A DNA stretch of 64,000 bases, from contig NZ_KI912270.1 in the NCBI RefSeq assembly GCF_000243415.2, positions 1,364,001 to 1,428,000 on the forward strand. Direction: 5' to 3'. The stretch is from Mycolicibacterium tusciae JS617 (GTDB lineage Bacteria; Actinomycetota; Actinomycetes; Mycobacteriales; Mycobacteriaceae). Numbering within the stretch: the first letter of the stretch is position 1; each line of letters starts with the position of its first letter. The notes beneath the pieces are model-generated. The model did not search any database. It saw only the letters and a program-made list of their open reading frames with translations, and had not been told where the DNA came from. A program made the position numbers and the translations under genes. Shown piece after piece: positions 1 to 11,476 of this stretch.

Positions 1-1
1 C

Positions 2-442
2 GAGGGTGATCTCGACGAACTCGCATACGGCATGCGCACGATGCCCGCCCACTCCGATGTCGCCGACGGGCTGACGGCGCTGGACGAGCAGGGCTATCGG
101 CTGGTGACCCTCACCAATTCACCGCCGAAACCGGGTATGCCGACGCCGCTGGAGAACGCCGGCCTCGCACCGTTCTTCGAAAAGCAGTTCAGCGTCGATA
201 GGTGGCGGGTGTTCAAGCCCTCCCCGCAGCTCTATACCGGCGTTGCCGACGAACTGGGGGTGGCGCCGCCGGACTGCATGATGGTCGCGGCCCACGCGTG
301 GGACACCATCGGTGCGCAGTCGGCGGGGTTCCGCGGCGCGCTGATCACCCGCCCGGGCAACGCCGCACTGCCCACAGACCAGTTACCTCAACCGGATGTG
401 GTCGCCACGGACCTGCGTGACCTGGTCGAGCGGCTCCGCTAG
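2..442 (+). CDS. Haloacid dehalogenase type II (HAD hydrolase), 5' partial
   Basis: The frame is open from the first bases, so the gene begins outside the window and only the C-terminal 146 residues are present. Three HAD landmarks are visible: the motif II serine context (LTNSPP), the motif III lysine (FKPSPQLY) and a motif IV-like MMVAAHAWDTIGA followed by GFRGALITRPG. This last stretch is typical of (S)-2-haloacid dehalogenases, which hydrolyse the carbon-halogen bond of short 2-haloacids through an aspartyl ester. The nucleophile-bearing N-terminus is missing, so the substrate remains open. It is convergent with the suf operon, with only 15 bp between the stop codons. Confidence 0.8.
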   Translation, partial: EGDLDELAYGMRTMPAHSDVADGLTALDEQGYRLVTLTNSPPKPGMPTPLENAGLAPFFEKQFSVDRWRVFKPSPQLYTGVADELGVAPPDCMMVAAHAWDTIGAQSAGFRGALITRPGNAALPTDQLPQPDVVATDLRDLVERLR

Positions 443-457
443 GCGACGGCCGCTGTT

Positions 458-782
458 TCAGACTGTGAAGCCCAGCGCGCGGAGCTGTTCGCGGCCGTCC
501 TCGGTGATCTTGTCGGGGCCCCACGGCGGGTTCCAGACCCAGTTGATCTTGATCTCCTTGACCAGGCCGCTGCCCACAAGCGCGGTCCGCGACTGGTCTT
601 CGATCACATCGGTCAACGGGCAGGCAGCCGACGTCAGCGTCATATCGATCAACGCGACGTTGCCCTGCTCCCCTCGCTCAACGTTCAGGCCGTAGACGAG
701 ACCGAGGTCGACGACGTTGATCCCGAGTTCCGGGTCGACGACGTCGCGCATCGCCTCCTCGAGGTCGGCGAGCATCTCCTCG

Positions 783-805
<23 letters not shown>
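458..805 (-). CDS. sufT: SufT-like DUF59 / MIP18-family Fe-S assembly protein
   Basis: Protein of 115 residues, the last gene of the suf operon. It has the DUF59 core, with DPELGINVVDLGLVYG near residues 25-40 and a conserved cysteine in SAACPLTDVIEDQ. Family members help mature or target Fe-S clusters to client proteins in the cytosol. The ATG at 805 was chosen over an in-frame codon at 820 because GAGGAG lies 7 bases before it and because it gives the usual family N-terminus. The 5' end overlaps the end of sufU by 23 bp, so translation is probably coupled. Confidence 0.88.
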
Positions 806-3274
<2,469 letters not shown>

Positions 3275-3278
<4 letters not shown>

Positions 3279-4453
3279 GAGGTGGTTGTCCTTGATTCCG
3301 TTATCTCTAGTTCGTGTTCGATGGCCGCGGTGAGGCGTTCGCGCACCGCGGGCACCGCGATCTTGCCAATCAGTTCGCCGAAGAAGCCGCGGACCACGAG
3401 GCGCCTGGCCTGGTCTTCCGGAATACCGCGCGCCTGTAGGTAGAACAGCTGCTCGTCGTCGAAACGTCCAGTGGCGCTGGCATGCCCGGCGCCGGCGATC
3501 TCGCCGGTCTCGATTTCGAGGTTGGGCACCGAGTCGGCGCGCGCACCGTCAGTGAGCACCAGGTTGCGGTTGGTCTCGAAGGTGTCGGTGCCCGTCGCCG
3601 CGGCCCGGATCAGCACGTCGCCGATCCACACCGTGTGCGCGTCGGGCTTGGCGGAGTCCGGATCACCCTGCAGCGCACCCTTGTACGTCACGTGCGAGCG
3701 GCAGTTCGGCTGCGCATGGTCGACCAGCAGACGTGATTCGAAGTGCTGGCCGTCGTCGGCGAAATACAGACCGAGGAGTTCGGCGTCCCCGCCGGGCGCA
3801 CAGAACTTCGTCCGCGCGGTGAGCCGCACCAGCTCACCGCCGAGGGTCACCGCCACGTGGCGCAGCACCGCATCCTTGCCCAGCGCGGCGTGGTGGCTGC
3901 TGACGCTCACAGCGTCGTCGGCCCAGTCCGCGATCGAGACCACGGTTAGCCGCGCGGCGTCCTCGACGACGAATTCGATGTTGTCAGCGTAGGTTCCGCT
4001 GCCACGTTGATCGATGACGACGACGGCTTCCCCGAGCTCGCCCACCCGCACCTGCAGATGGCCGTATGCCGTCGCACCCTCGCCGGGCCCCGTGACGTCG
4101 ATCTCGATGGGCTGCTCGCATACGACACCCTTGGGGATCGTGACGACGGTGGCGTTATTGAACGACGAGAAAGCCTGAGCGGCAACTCGATCCGCGGGCG
4201 TCCCGGCCTGCCCGAGTCGCTCGTCGCCACGATGCACCGTCTCCACGGCGACACCGGTGCATTCGGAGACCTCGATATGAGCACTACCGGTCGCGGCGGC
4301 GGAGCCGTCATGCAGCCCGCGAAGGCGCTTGAGCGGGGTGAAGCGCCAGATTTCGTCGCGGCCACCGGGCACCTCGAAAGCGTCGACGTCGAACGACGTG
4401 AACAACTCGCCTTTGTTGGCGCCCTCGACCGCACTGGTGAGGTTCTGAGTCAC
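3275..4453 (-). CDS. sufD: Fe-S cluster assembly protein SufD
   Basis: Protein of 392 residues of the SufB/SufD beta-helix family, partner of SufB in the SufBCD scaffold. The C-terminal half carries the family pattern GEIAGAGHASATGRFDDEQLFYLQARGIPEDQARRL, quoted here by its key pieces: GHASATGRF, LFYLQARG and VVRGFFGELI. It lies between sufB, with a 28-bp gap, and sufC, with a 4-bp overlap. The protein is more divergent than SufB, as is usual for SufD. Confidence 0.93.
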
Positions 4454-4481
4454 TGAATTGAACCCCGTCGCTTCGCTCGCC

Positions 4482-5909
4482 TCATCCGACCGCGCCTTCC
4501 ATCTGCAGTTCGATCAGACGGTTCAACTCGAGCGCGTATTCCATCGGCAGTTCCTTGGCGATCGGCTCGACGAAGCCGCGCACGACCATCGCCATCGCCT
4601 CGTCCTCGGTCATGCCGCGGCTCATCAGATAGAACAGCTGATCCTCGCTGACCTTCGACACAGTGGCCTCGTGACCCATCGTGACGTCGTCCTCGCGAAT
4701 GTCGACGTACGGGTAGGTGTCGCTGCGGCTGATCGTATCGACAAGCAGCGCATCGCATTTCACGCTGGACCGCGATCCGTGCGCGCCCTTGTTGACCTGA
4801 ACCAGGCCGCGGTAGGACGCCCGGCCGCCGCCGCGTGCGACGGACTTCGACACGATGTTGCTGGACGTGTTCGGCGCCAGGTGAAGCATTTTCGCACCGG
4901 TGTCCTGATGCTGGCCCTCACCCGCGAACGCCACCGAGAGCACCTCGCCCTTGGCGTGCTCGCCGGTCATCCAGACGGCGGGGTACTTCATCGTGACCTT
5001 CGAGCCGATGTTGCCGTCGACCCACTCCATCGTGGCGCCGGCTTCGGCACGGGCCCGCTTGGTGACGAGGTTGTACACGTTGTTCGACCAGTTCTGAATG
5101 GTCGTGTATCGGCAACGGCCACCGGGCTTCACGATGATCTCCACCACCGCGGAGTGCAGCGAGTCGCTCTTGTAGATGGGCGCAGTACACCCCTCCACAT
5201 AGTGCACGTAGGCGTCCTCGTCGACGATGATCAGGGTGCGCTCGAACTGACCCATGTTCTCGGTGTTGATCCGGAAATACGCCTGCAGCGGGATGTCGAC
5301 GTGGACACCCTTCGGGACGTAGATGAACGAACCGCCCGACCACACCGCGGTATTGAGCGCGGAGAACTTGTTGTCCCCAGCGGGGATCACTGTTCCGAAG
5401 TACTGCTTGAACAGTTCCGGATGCTCTTTCAAAGCGGTATCGGTGTCGAGGAAGATGACGCCCAGCTTCTCCAGATCCTCGCGGATCGAGTGGTAGACGA
5501 CCTCCGACTCGTACTGCGCGGCGACACCGGACACCAGGCGCTGCTTCTCGGCCTCGGGGATGCCGAGCCGGTCGTAGGTATTCTTGATGTCGGCGGGCAG
5601 ATCGTCCCACGTGGCGGCCTGCTTCTCACTGGAGCGCACGAAGTACTTGATGTTGTCGAAGTGGATGCCCTCGAGGTTTGAACCCCAGTTCGGCATCGGC
5701 TTCTTGTCGAAGGTACGCAGCGCGCGCAGGCGGGTTTCCAGCATCCACTCCGGCTCGCTCTTCTTCGACGAGATGTCGCGCACCACTGCCTCGGACAATC
5801 CGCGCTGGGCGCTGGCGCCCGCTACATCCGAATCCGCCCAGCCATAGCCGTAGCGACCCAGCGACTCAATGGTCTGCTCCTGGGTGAGGGCTTCTGGGGT
5901 GGTCGTCAT
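4482..5909 (-). CDS. sufB: Fe-S cluster assembly scaffold protein SufB
   Basis: Scaffold protein of 475 residues on which clusters are built with SufC and SufD. Recognisable blocks are [33 protein letters not shown], the central [19 protein letters not shown] and the C-terminal [18 protein letters not shown] (the last carries conserved histidine and glutamate positions). Start ATG 5909 overlaps the sufR stop as ATGA. In-frame codons further upstream lie inside sufR and were not used. Unlike M. tuberculosis SufB, it contains no intein. Confidence 0.96.
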   Translation of the reverse strand: MTTTPEALTQEQTIESLGRYGYGWADSDVAGASAQRGLSEAVVRDISSKKSEPEWMLETRLRALRTFDKKPMPNWGSNLEGIHFDNIKYFVRSSEKQAATWDDLPADIKNTYDRLGIPEAEKQRLVSGVAAQYESEVVYHSIREDLEKLGVIFLDTDTALKEHPELFKQYFGTVIPAGDNKFSALNTAVWSGGSFIYVPKGVHVDIPLQAYFRINTENMGQFERTLIIVDEDAYVHYVEGCTAPIYKSDSLHSAVVEIIVKPGGRCRYTTIQNWSNNVYNLVTKRARAEAGATMEWVDGNIGSKVTMKYPAVWMTGEHAKGEVLSVAFAGEGQHQDTGAKMLHLAPNTSSNIVSKSVARGGGRASYRGLVQVNKGAHGSRSSVKCDALLVDTISRSDTYPYVDIREDDVTMGHEATVSKVSEDQLFYLMSRGMTEDEAMAMVVRGFVEPIAKELPMEYALELNRLIELQMEGAVG

Positions 5910-6652
5910 ATCGACGCTCCTAGCTTGCTCGTGGTGGCGGCTTCGGCGGGGGCTGTGTGCCGAAGGGTGTTCTCGGTGAGCGGCACGTGCGTCGTGCACG
6001 CGCAGTCACCGTTGACGATCGTGGCGAGCCGTTGTACGTGCGTACCCAGGATCTCGGCGAAAGCCTCTCGCTCGGTCTCGCACAGCTCCGGGAACTCCTC
6101 GGCGACGTGCGATACCGGGCAGTGATGCTGGCAAAGCTCGATTCCGTGCAGTGGTCCGCTCACCTCGGTGGCAGTGGCCGCGTACCCGGCCGTGGTCAAT
6201 GCGCTCGCCACGCGACCGACAACCGATTCAACGTCATCGGACCCCTCGGTTACTCCCGAGAGGATGGTGTCGATGCGGCGCCGCGCGAATGTCCGTACGG
6301 CGTCGTCGCCGCCGATTTCTCGCAGCTGGCGCATGGCCGCAGCCGCCAGGTCGTCGTAGGCGTGGCCCATCTTGGCGCGGCCGGCGGAGGTGAGCCGGTA
6401 TCGCTTGGCGGGCCGCCCGCGACCGCTGTGCTGCCAGGCCGCCGCCGCGCTGGACTGCGCGTCGCCCGCATCCATGAGCGCATCGAGGTGCCTGCGAATG
6501 CCCGCGGCCGAAATCCCCAGCTGTTCGCCGATCTCACCTGCGGTGATGGGCCCGGACTCCAGCAACAGCTGGACGATCGCGCCACGCGTGTGGCGGTCGG
6601 TGCCGGATGTCGCCGCCGGAGCGGCTCCAGCGTTGTCCGGAACGGATTTCAC
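5906..6652 (-). CDS. sufR: Fe-S-sensing transcriptional repressor SufR
   Basis: First gene of the suf operon, encoding 248 residues from GTG 6652. The N-terminus has a winged helix-turn-helix: [24 protein letters not shown], read as [11 protein letters not shown] followed by the recognition helix [10 protein letters not shown]. The C-terminal half carries clustered cysteines, [19 protein letters not shown] and GDCACTTH, that match the 4Fe-4S ligand region of SufR. Family members repress suf when their cluster is intact. The reading frame extends upstream past the divergent gene. GTG 6652 was chosen because it gives a normal length and lies six bases after a CACAAT -10-like box, within a palindrome. 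Confidence 0.9.
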   Translation of the reverse strand: MKSVPDNAGAAPAATSGTDRHTRGAIVQLLLESGPITAGEIGEQLGISAAGIRRHLDALMDAGDAQSSAAAAWQHSGRGRPAKRYRLTSAGRAKMGHAYDDLAAAAMRQLREIGGDDAVRTFARRRIDTILSGVTEGSDDVESVVGRVASALTTAGYAATATEVSGPLHGIELCQHHCPVSHVAEEFPELCETEREAFAEILGTHVQRLATIVNGDCACTTHVPLTENTLRHTAPAEAATTSKLGASI

Positions 6653-6665
6653 AACACCATTGTGT
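6649..6665. promoter_or_regulatory. Candidate SufR operator overlapping the sufR start
   Basis: The sequence contains CACAA-N5-TTGTG as perfect arms, at 6650-6654 and 6660-6664. One arm overlaps the GTG start codon of sufR and the other a -10-like CACAAT read on the minus strand. Published mycobacterial SufR sites are short ACAC/TGTG-type inverted repeats upstream of this operon, and this site resembles them. Autoregulation is inferred from position and symmetry. Confidence 0.55.
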
Positions 6666-6716
6666 CGGAATTCCGAAACCCGGTCTAGCAAGGGGACCCT
6701 TACGTGAGCGCCGTCA

Positions 6717-6722
6717 TACGAT
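6717..6722 (+). promoter_or_regulatory. -10 element (TACGAT), leaderless promoter
   Basis: TACGAT fits the mycobacterial -10 consensus TANNNT and is followed by exactly six bases and then the ATG at 6729. Transcription would start at or next to the A of the start codon. No Shine-Dalgarno sequence is present in cggtcc. Confidence 0.6.
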
Positions 6723-6728
6723 CGGTCC

Positions 6729-7736
6729 ATGAGCACAGCGAATCGGCGCCTGGTCCTGGCCAACCGCCCCACCGGACTCGTCGATGAAAACACACTGCGT
6801 ACGGAGTCCGAACCGGTGCCCGAACCGGCGGACGGCGAGGCCCTGGTGAAGGTCCGATACCTGTCGATCGACCCGACGATCCGCACGTGGATGGACGATG
6901 TGCCCAGCTACCTGCCCCCGATCGGAATCGGCGAGGTGATCCGTAGCGGCGGCGTCGGTGAGGTCATCGAGAGCCGGACCGACGCATATCAGCCCGGTCA
7001 GCTGGTGTTCGGCATGACGGGCTGGCAGGACTACGCGATTGTCGACGCGGGCGAGAAGGCCATGCAGGTGCTTCCCGAAGGGGTGCCTCCGGGAGTGGCG
7101 ATCGGGATCCTCGGGGTGACCGGAATGACCGCCTACTTCGGCATCACCGATGTCGGCAAGGTCGCCGAGGGCGATGTCGTGGTCGTCTCCGGTGCCGCGG
7201 GCGCCACGGGGTCCGCCGCAGGGCAGATCGCGAAGATCAAGGGCGCGAAGAAGGTCGTCGGCATCGCAGGCGGGGCCGAGAAGTGCGCCTACATCGTCGA
7301 CGAGCTCGGCTTCGACGAGGCGATCGACTACAAGAACGACAACGTCGCGGCGCGGCTGCGCGAGGCCTGCCCGGACGGCATCGACCTGTACTTCGACAAC
7401 GTCGGCGGTTCGATCCTCAACGACTGCCTGGCGAATCTGGCGCTGCGCGGCCGCGTCGTGCTCTGCGGGGCCATCTCCACCTATAACGACGACGGCCCAC
7501 CGACCGGCCCCAGCAACTACCTGACCTTGCTGGTGCGCCGCGGGCGCATGGAGGGCTTCATCATCCTCGACTACCTCGATCGCTTTCCAGGCGCGCAGAT
7601 GGAGATGGCGGGCTGGATCGCCGAAGGCAAGATCAAGTCGTCCGAGCACATCGTCGAAGGCCTCGAGAAGGCGCCTGACGCGCTGAACCTGTTGTTCACC
7701 GGCGGAAACACCGGCAAGGTGATCGTCGCGCTCTGA
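6729..7736 (+). CDS. NADP-dependent oxidoreductase, zinc-independent MDR family (CurA-like)
   Basis: Protein of 335 residues in the medium-chain reductase superfamily, leukotriene B4 12-hydroxydehydrogenase/CurA-like branch. These enzymes reduce the double bond of enones with NADPH. Visible landmarks are YLSIDPTIRTWM near residue 40, GVTGMTAYFGI, and the nucleotide-binding VSGAAGATGSAAGQIAK followed by KKVVGIAGG. YFDNVGG lies further on. No zinc-ligand cysteine set is seen. The gene is divergent from sufR with a 76-bp spacer. Its physiological substrate is not evident. Confidence 0.87.
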   Translation: MSTANRRLVLANRPTGLVDENTLRTESEPVPEPADGEALVKVRYLSIDPTIRTWMDDVPSYLPPIGIGEVIRSGGVGEVIESRTDAYQPGQLVFGMTGWQDYAIVDAGEKAMQVLPEGVPPGVAIGILGVTGMTAYFGITDVGKVAEGDVVVVSGAAGATGSAAGQIAKIKGAKKVVGIAGGAEKCAYIVDELGFDEAIDYKNDNVAARLREACPDGIDLYFDNVGGSILNDCLANLALRGRVVLCGAISTYNDDGPPTGPSNYLTLLVRRGRMEGFIILDYLDRFPGAQMEMAGWIAEGKIKSSEHIVEGLEKAPDALNLLFTGGNTGKVIVAL

Positions 7737-7740
7737 CCGC

Positions 7741-7746
7741 TACGCT
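7741..7746 (+). promoter_or_regulatory. -10 element (TACGCT), leaderless promoter of mptB
   Basis: TACGCT lies in the short gap after the preceding gene and is followed by six bases (gcactg) and then ATG 7753. This suggests mptB has its own leaderless promoter as well as possible read-through. Confidence 0.5.
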
Positions 7747-7752
7747 GCACTG

Positions 7753-9444
7753 ATGGCCGCCGGTCCCGGGTCCCTGTCCTCGTCGATTGCCCGCTGGCAC
7801 GCCGACGAGCGCGCCGTCGGCTCACCGCTCAACGATGCCGAGGTCATCGCAATGCGGCGGACGCGCCTGTTCGGCGCTACGGGCACGGTATTGATGGCCA
7901 TCGGGGCACTGGGCGTCGGCGCCCGCCCCGTGGTGCAGGATCCGACCTTCGGCGTTCGCCTTCTCAATCTGCCGTCACGGATCCAGACGGTCTCGCTGAC
8001 CATGACCACCACCGGCGCAGTGATGATGGCGCTGGCCTGGCTGATGCTCGGGCGATTCGCTCTCGGCCAGCGGCGGATGTCGCGCAGCCAGTTGGACCGC
8101 ACCCTGCTGCTGTGGGTGCTGCCCCTGCTCATCGCACCACCGATGTACAGCCGCGACGTCTACTCCTATCTGGCGCAGAGTGAGATCGCCATCAAGGGCC
8201 TGGATCCCTACCGCGTCGGTCCGGCGCCCGGCCTCGGTCTGGACCACGTCTTCACGCTGTCGGTGCCGAACATGTGGCGTGAAACGCCTGCGCCGTACGG
8301 ACCGCTCTTCTTGTGGATCGGTCAGGGTATTTCGGCGATCACCGGCGAGAACATCGTCGCCGCGGTGCTGTGTCATCGCTTGGTGGTGCTGCTGGGTGTC
8401 GGCCTGATCGTCTGGGCCACACCGCGTCTGGCGCGGCGGTGCGGAGTCGCCGAGGTGAGCGCGCTGTGGCTAGGCGCGGCCAATCCGCTGCTGATCATGC
8501 ATCTGGTCGCAGGCATCCACAACGAGGCGTTGATGCTGGGCCTGATGCTCGCGGGCACCGAGTTCGCGTTGCGGGGTATCGATGCCGCCCGCCCACTGAT
8601 CCCGAAACCACTGGCCTGGCCGCAGGGGCCGGAGGCCTGGGCGCGCTGGCGGCCATCGCTGATGCTCCTGGTGGGCGTGGTGCTGATCACGCTGTCCTCG
8701 CAGGTCAAGCTGCCCTCCCTGCTCGCCCTCGGCTTTGTCGCGATGGCCTTGGCGTGTCGATGGGGTGGCACTTTCAAGGCGTTCATCCTGGCGGGCGGAT
8801 CGCTCACGGCGGTGTCGGTGGCGGTGATGGCATTGATCGGCTGGGCAAGCGGCCTTGGTTTCGGCTGGCTCTTCACGCTGGGCACGGCGAACGTGGTGCG
8901 TAGCTGGATGTCGCTGCCGACACTGGCCGCATTGGGCACCGGACAGGTCGGAATTCTGCTCGGGCTCGGCGACCACACCACCGCGGTGCTCGGACTGACC
9001 CGTGCCATCGGTGTGGTCATCATCGCGATCGTGGTGACCTGGCTGCTGCTCCTCGTGCTTCGCGGTCGGCTGCACCCGGTCGGCGGACTCGGCGTCGCGC
9101 TCGGGTTGACGGTGCTGCTGTTCCCGGTGGTCCAGCCCTGGTACGTGCTCTGGGCGGTCATCCCGCTCGCCGCGTGGGCCACCCGCCCCGCCTTCCGCAC
9201 GACGACCATCGTGGTAACCCTCGTCGTGGGCATCTTCGGCCCGACCGCCAACGGCGACCGCTTCACGTTGTTCCAAATACTGCTGGCAGTCGTGGCGAGC
9301 ACGGTGATCGCGCTGCTGCTCATCGCGCTGACCCACAACCATCTGCCATGGCGGCGCATGCCCGCCGAGCAGCCCGCCCCACCCGAGGCCGAACCACCGC
9401 CGACACCGCCGGTGAAGCCCGACGCCTACGCTGAATCCCCGTGA
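7753..9444 (+). CDS. mptB: Alpha-(1->6)-mannopyranosyltransferase MptB
   Basis: Polytopic membrane protein of 563 residues of the GT-C glycosyltransferase type, with about a dozen hydrophobic helices. It shows the family block PPMYSRDVYSYLAQSEIA, in which the loop aspartate (RDVYSY) is thought to be catalytic. In corynebacteria and mycobacteria MptA/MptB elongate the mannan core of lipomannan and lipoarabinomannan from polyprenyl-phosphomannose at the outer face of the membrane. Position between sufR and a DrrA-like ATPase matches M. tuberculosis Rv1459c. The C-terminus is a proline-rich cytoplasmic-looking tail (about 30 residues). Confidence 0.87.
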   Translation: MAAGPGSLSSSIARWHADERAVGSPLNDAEVIAMRRTRLFGATGTVLMAIGALGVGARPVVQDPTFGVRLLNLPSRIQTVSLTMTTTGAVMMALAWLMLGRFALGQRRMSRSQLDRTLLLWVLPLLIAPPMYSRDVYSYLAQSEIAIKGLDPYRVGPAPGLGLDHVFTLSVPNMWRETPAPYGPLFLWIGQGISAITGENIVAAVLCHRLVVLLGVGLIVWATPRLARRCGVAEVSALWLGAANPLLIMHLVAGIHNEALMLGLMLAGTEFALRGIDAARPLIPKPLAWPQGPEAWARWRPSLMLLVGVVLITLSSQVKLPSLLALGFVAMALACRWGGTFKAFILAGGSLTAVSVAVMALIGWASGLGFGWLFTLGTANVVRSWMSLPTLAALGTGQVGILLGLGDHTTAVLGLTRAIGVVIIAIVVTWLLLLVLRGRLHPVGGLGVALGLTVLLFPVVQPWYVLWAVIPLAAWATRPAFRTTTIVVTLVVGIFGPTANGDRFTLFQILLAVVASTVIALLLIALTHNHLPWRRMPAEQPAPPEAEPPPTPPVKPDAYAESP

Positions 9445-10385
9445 CCCACCCAGCATCGGGGACTTCCCCGGTCCCCGTGCGCCTGCGCGGGGTCAGCAAA
9501 CGGTACGGGTCGACGACGGCGGTGTCGGGCCTCGATCTCGATGTCGAGACCGCCGAGGTGCTCGCGCTGCTGGGCCCCAACGGCGCGGGAAAGACCACGA
9601 CCGTCGAGATGTGTGAGGGTTTCACCAAGCCCGACTCGGGCACCATCGAAATCCTCGGACTGAATCCGTTCGGCGACAACGCCGCGGTGCGTGAACGCAT
9701 CGGCGTGATGCTTCAGGGCGGCGGTGCATACCCCGCGGCGCGTGCCGGCGAAATGCTCGACCTCGTTGCCGCCTATGCCGCGAACCCGCTGGACCCGAAG
9801 TGGTTGATGGACACGCTCGGACTGACTGATTCGGCACGCACGACATATCGCAGGCTCTCGGGAGGCCAGCAGCAGCGACTGGCACTTGCATGCGCCGTGG
9901 TGGGCCGACCGGAGCTGGTGTTTCTCGACGAGCCGACCGCAGGCATGGACGCACACGCCCGAATCGTGGTGTGGGAGTTGATCGACGGGCTACGCCGCGA
10001 CGGCGTGACGGTGGTGCTGACCACCCATCAGCTGTCCGAGGCGGAGGAACTTGCCGATCGCATCGTCATCATCGATCGCGGGATCGCGGTGGCCAGCGGA
10101 ACACCCGAGGAGCTGATGCGCAGCGGCGCCGAGAAGCAACTGCGGTTCCGCGCATCGCGCATGCTGGACCTCACACTGCTGATGTCCGCGCTTCCTGAAA
10201 CATACAAGGCCACCGAGACCGCCCCGGGTGAATACCTCGTCGAAGGTGACATCGACCCCCAGGTGCTGGCCACCGTGACTGCGTGGTGTGCGCGGGTCAA
10301 TGTGCTGGCCACCGACATGCGGGTGGAACAGCGCAGCCTCGAAGACGTGTTCCTCGAATTGACAGGGCGGGAGTTGCGGCCGTGA
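9441..10385 (+). CDS. ABC transporter ATP-binding protein (DrrA-like)
   Basis: Single-domain ABC ATPase of 314 residues, with Walker A GPNGAGKTT near residue 42, signature LSGGQQQRLALA, Walker B LVFLDEPTAGMDAHAR and switch histidine in TTHQLSEAEELADR. The C-terminal 80 residues match the extension of DrrA-type drug or lipid exporters. The GTG start overlaps the mptB stop as GTGA. It pairs with the permease that follows. Placement next to mptB suggests envelope-glycolipid export, but substrate is unknown. Confidence 0.9.
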   Translation: MTHPASGTSPVPVRLRGVSKRYGSTTAVSGLDLDVETAEVLALLGPNGAGKTTTVEMCEGFTKPDSGTIEILGLNPFGDNAAVRERIGVMLQGGGAYPAARAGEMLDLVAAYAANPLDPKWLMDTLGLTDSARTTYRRLSGGQQQRLALACAVVGRPELVFLDEPTAGMDAHARIVVWELIDGLRRDGVTVVLTTHQLSEAEELADRIVIIDRGIAVASGTPEELMRSGAEKQLRFRASRMLDLTLLMSALPETYKATETAPGEYLVEGDIDPQVLATVTAWCARVNVLATDMRVEQRSLEDVFLELTGRELRP

Positions 10386-10417
10386 CGAGTGCTTGCACGA
10401 GGAACCATCGACTATGA
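10382..10417 (+). other. Mini-ORF 1 (11 codons) in a duplicated gene junction
   Basis: GTG overlaps the stop of the ATPase gene as GTGA and reads 11 codons (VTSACTRNHRL) to TGA, which overlaps the next mini-ORF start as ATGA. It lies in the first copy of a 32-bp tandem duplication. Whether it is translated is unknown. It could pass terminating ribosomes towards the permease gene. Confidence 0.35.
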
Positions 10418-10446
10418 CGAGTGCTTGCACGAGGAACCATCAACTA
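10383..10446 (+). repeat. Tandem duplication of a 32-bp intergenic unit
   Basis: Two adjacent copies, 10383-10414 and 10415-10446, differ at one position (atcGact versus atcAact). Each carries an AGGA box 10 bases before the next ATG. The unit spans the junction between the ABC ATPase and permease genes. Confidence 0.95.
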
Positions 10447-10449
10447 TGA
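10414..10449 (+). other. Mini-ORF 2 (11 codons) in a duplicated gene junction
   Basis: ATG at 10414 reads 11 codons (MTSACTRNHQL) to a TGA that overlaps the permease ATG at 10446 (ATGA). It differs from mini-ORF 1 only in the start codon and in one Arg/Gln position. The two form a relay of overlapping starts and stops. Translation is not shown by sequence alone. Confidence 0.35.
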
Positions 10450-11219
10450 CGAATCGTTTTGCGCCAGGCACCTTCACGCCGGATCCACATCCGGCCACGG
10501 TGCAGAAGATGTTGACCGCCCAGTTCGGCCTCGAGCTGAAGCTGCTGCTGCGCAACGGTGAACAGTTGCTGCTGACGATGTTCATCCCGATCACCCTGCT
10601 GGTGGGCCTCACCCTGCTGCCGTTCGGATCGTTCGGCGACAACAGAGCCGCGACCTTCGTTCCCGCGATCATGGCGCTGGCCGTGATTTCGACCGCCTTC
10701 ACCGGACAGGCCATCGCCGTGGCTTTCGATCGCCGTTACGGCGCTCTCAAACGCCTGGGAGCAACCGCGCTGCCGGTGTGGGGCATCATCGCAGGCAAAT
10801 CACTGGCCGTCGTAGCCGTCGTATTCCTCCAGGCAATCATCTTGGGCGCCATAGGGTTTACGCTCGGCTGGCGCCCGGCCATTGCGGGTCTGGCACTTGG
10901 CGCAGCGATCATCGCGCTTGGCACCGCCGGTTTCGCCGCACTCGGTCTGCTGCTCGGTGGCACGCTGCGTGCCGAGATCGTGCTGGCGGTGGCGAACCTG
11001 CTGTGGTTCGTCTTCGCCGCCCTCGGTGCGCTGACGCTGGAGGGTGGCATCGTGCCGACCGCACTAACGTGGGTCGCGCGCCTGACGCCGTCAGGGGCGC
11101 TTACCGAAGCGCTTTCGCAGGCGATGACGCCGTTAGTTGACTGGTTCGGCCTGGCGGTGCTCGCGGTGTGGGGCGCCGTTGCGGCCCTGTGCGCCCTGCG
11201 CTGGTTCCGCTTCACCTGA
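10446..11219 (+). CDS. ABC transporter permease (DrrB/ABC-2 type)
   Basis: Integral membrane protein of 257 residues with six predicted hydrophobic segments, including LLLTMFIPITLLVGLTLLPF and a C-terminal WFGLAVLAVWGAVAALCALRW. The fold is that of ABC-2 permeases that pair with DrrA-like ATPases. Start ATG 10446 (MTNRFAPG) was preferred over an in-frame codon at 10389, because the latter lies in the duplicated junction. It is the membrane partner of the ATPase just upstream. Its substrate is unknown. Confidence 0.85.
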   Translation: MTNRFAPGTFTPDPHPATVQKMLTAQFGLELKLLLRNGEQLLLTMFIPITLLVGLTLLPFGSFGDNRAATFVPAIMALAVISTAFTGQAIAVAFDRRYGALKRLGATALPVWGIIAGKSLAVVAVVFLQAIILGAIGFTLGWRPAIAGLALGAAIIALGTAGFAALGLLLGGTLRAEIVLAVANLLWFVFAALGALTLEGGIVPTALTWVARLTPSGALTEALSQAMTPLVDWFGLAVLAVWGAVAALCALRWFRFT

Positions 11220-11476
11220 GCCGAAAGCAAATCTTTCACGTCGGCGACGGCCCCGAGGAAGCGTTCACGTTCGTCAGCGCGTGGTGCGACGATGCGCAAC
11301 GCATCCGGATGAACTCCGTGCGCAATGTCGAGCACACGGACGCCGATGCCATGTCGCCGGAAGACCTCGGCCACGTCGTCGGCCCGTTCACTGAAGCCGT
11401 ACTGGAAATGCACGTCGTCATTGCGGTGCAGCGCTACACCGGGGATGTCGGAGAGCACCTCGGCACGTGAGGTGTC
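11220..11476 (-). pseudogene. Remnant of a class I/II aminotransferase C-terminus
   Basis: Read on the minus strand, this stretch gives about 80 residues. They resemble the small domain of histidinol-phosphate-type aminotransferases, with HFQYGF, VFRRHGIGVRVL and DALRIVAPRADERERFLGAV. There is no plausible start: the frame opens directly after the stop codon of the neighbouring gene. There is also no stop at the expected end, since the frame runs antisense into the permease gene. The catalytic large domain is absent. It is best read as a decayed fragment, judged from pattern similarity only. Confidence 0.38.

Noticed and set aside
4482..5909. Searched sufB for an intein, since M. tuberculosis SufB has one
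   Set aside because: The protein is 475 residues, the normal uninterrupted length, and no Cys/Ser splice junctions or homing-endonuclease blocks are visible.
11168..11470. Plus-strand frame of 100 codons after the DrrB-like permease
   Set aside because: It has no ribosome-binding site, begins inside the permease gene, and the opposite strand shows aminotransferase-like sequence.
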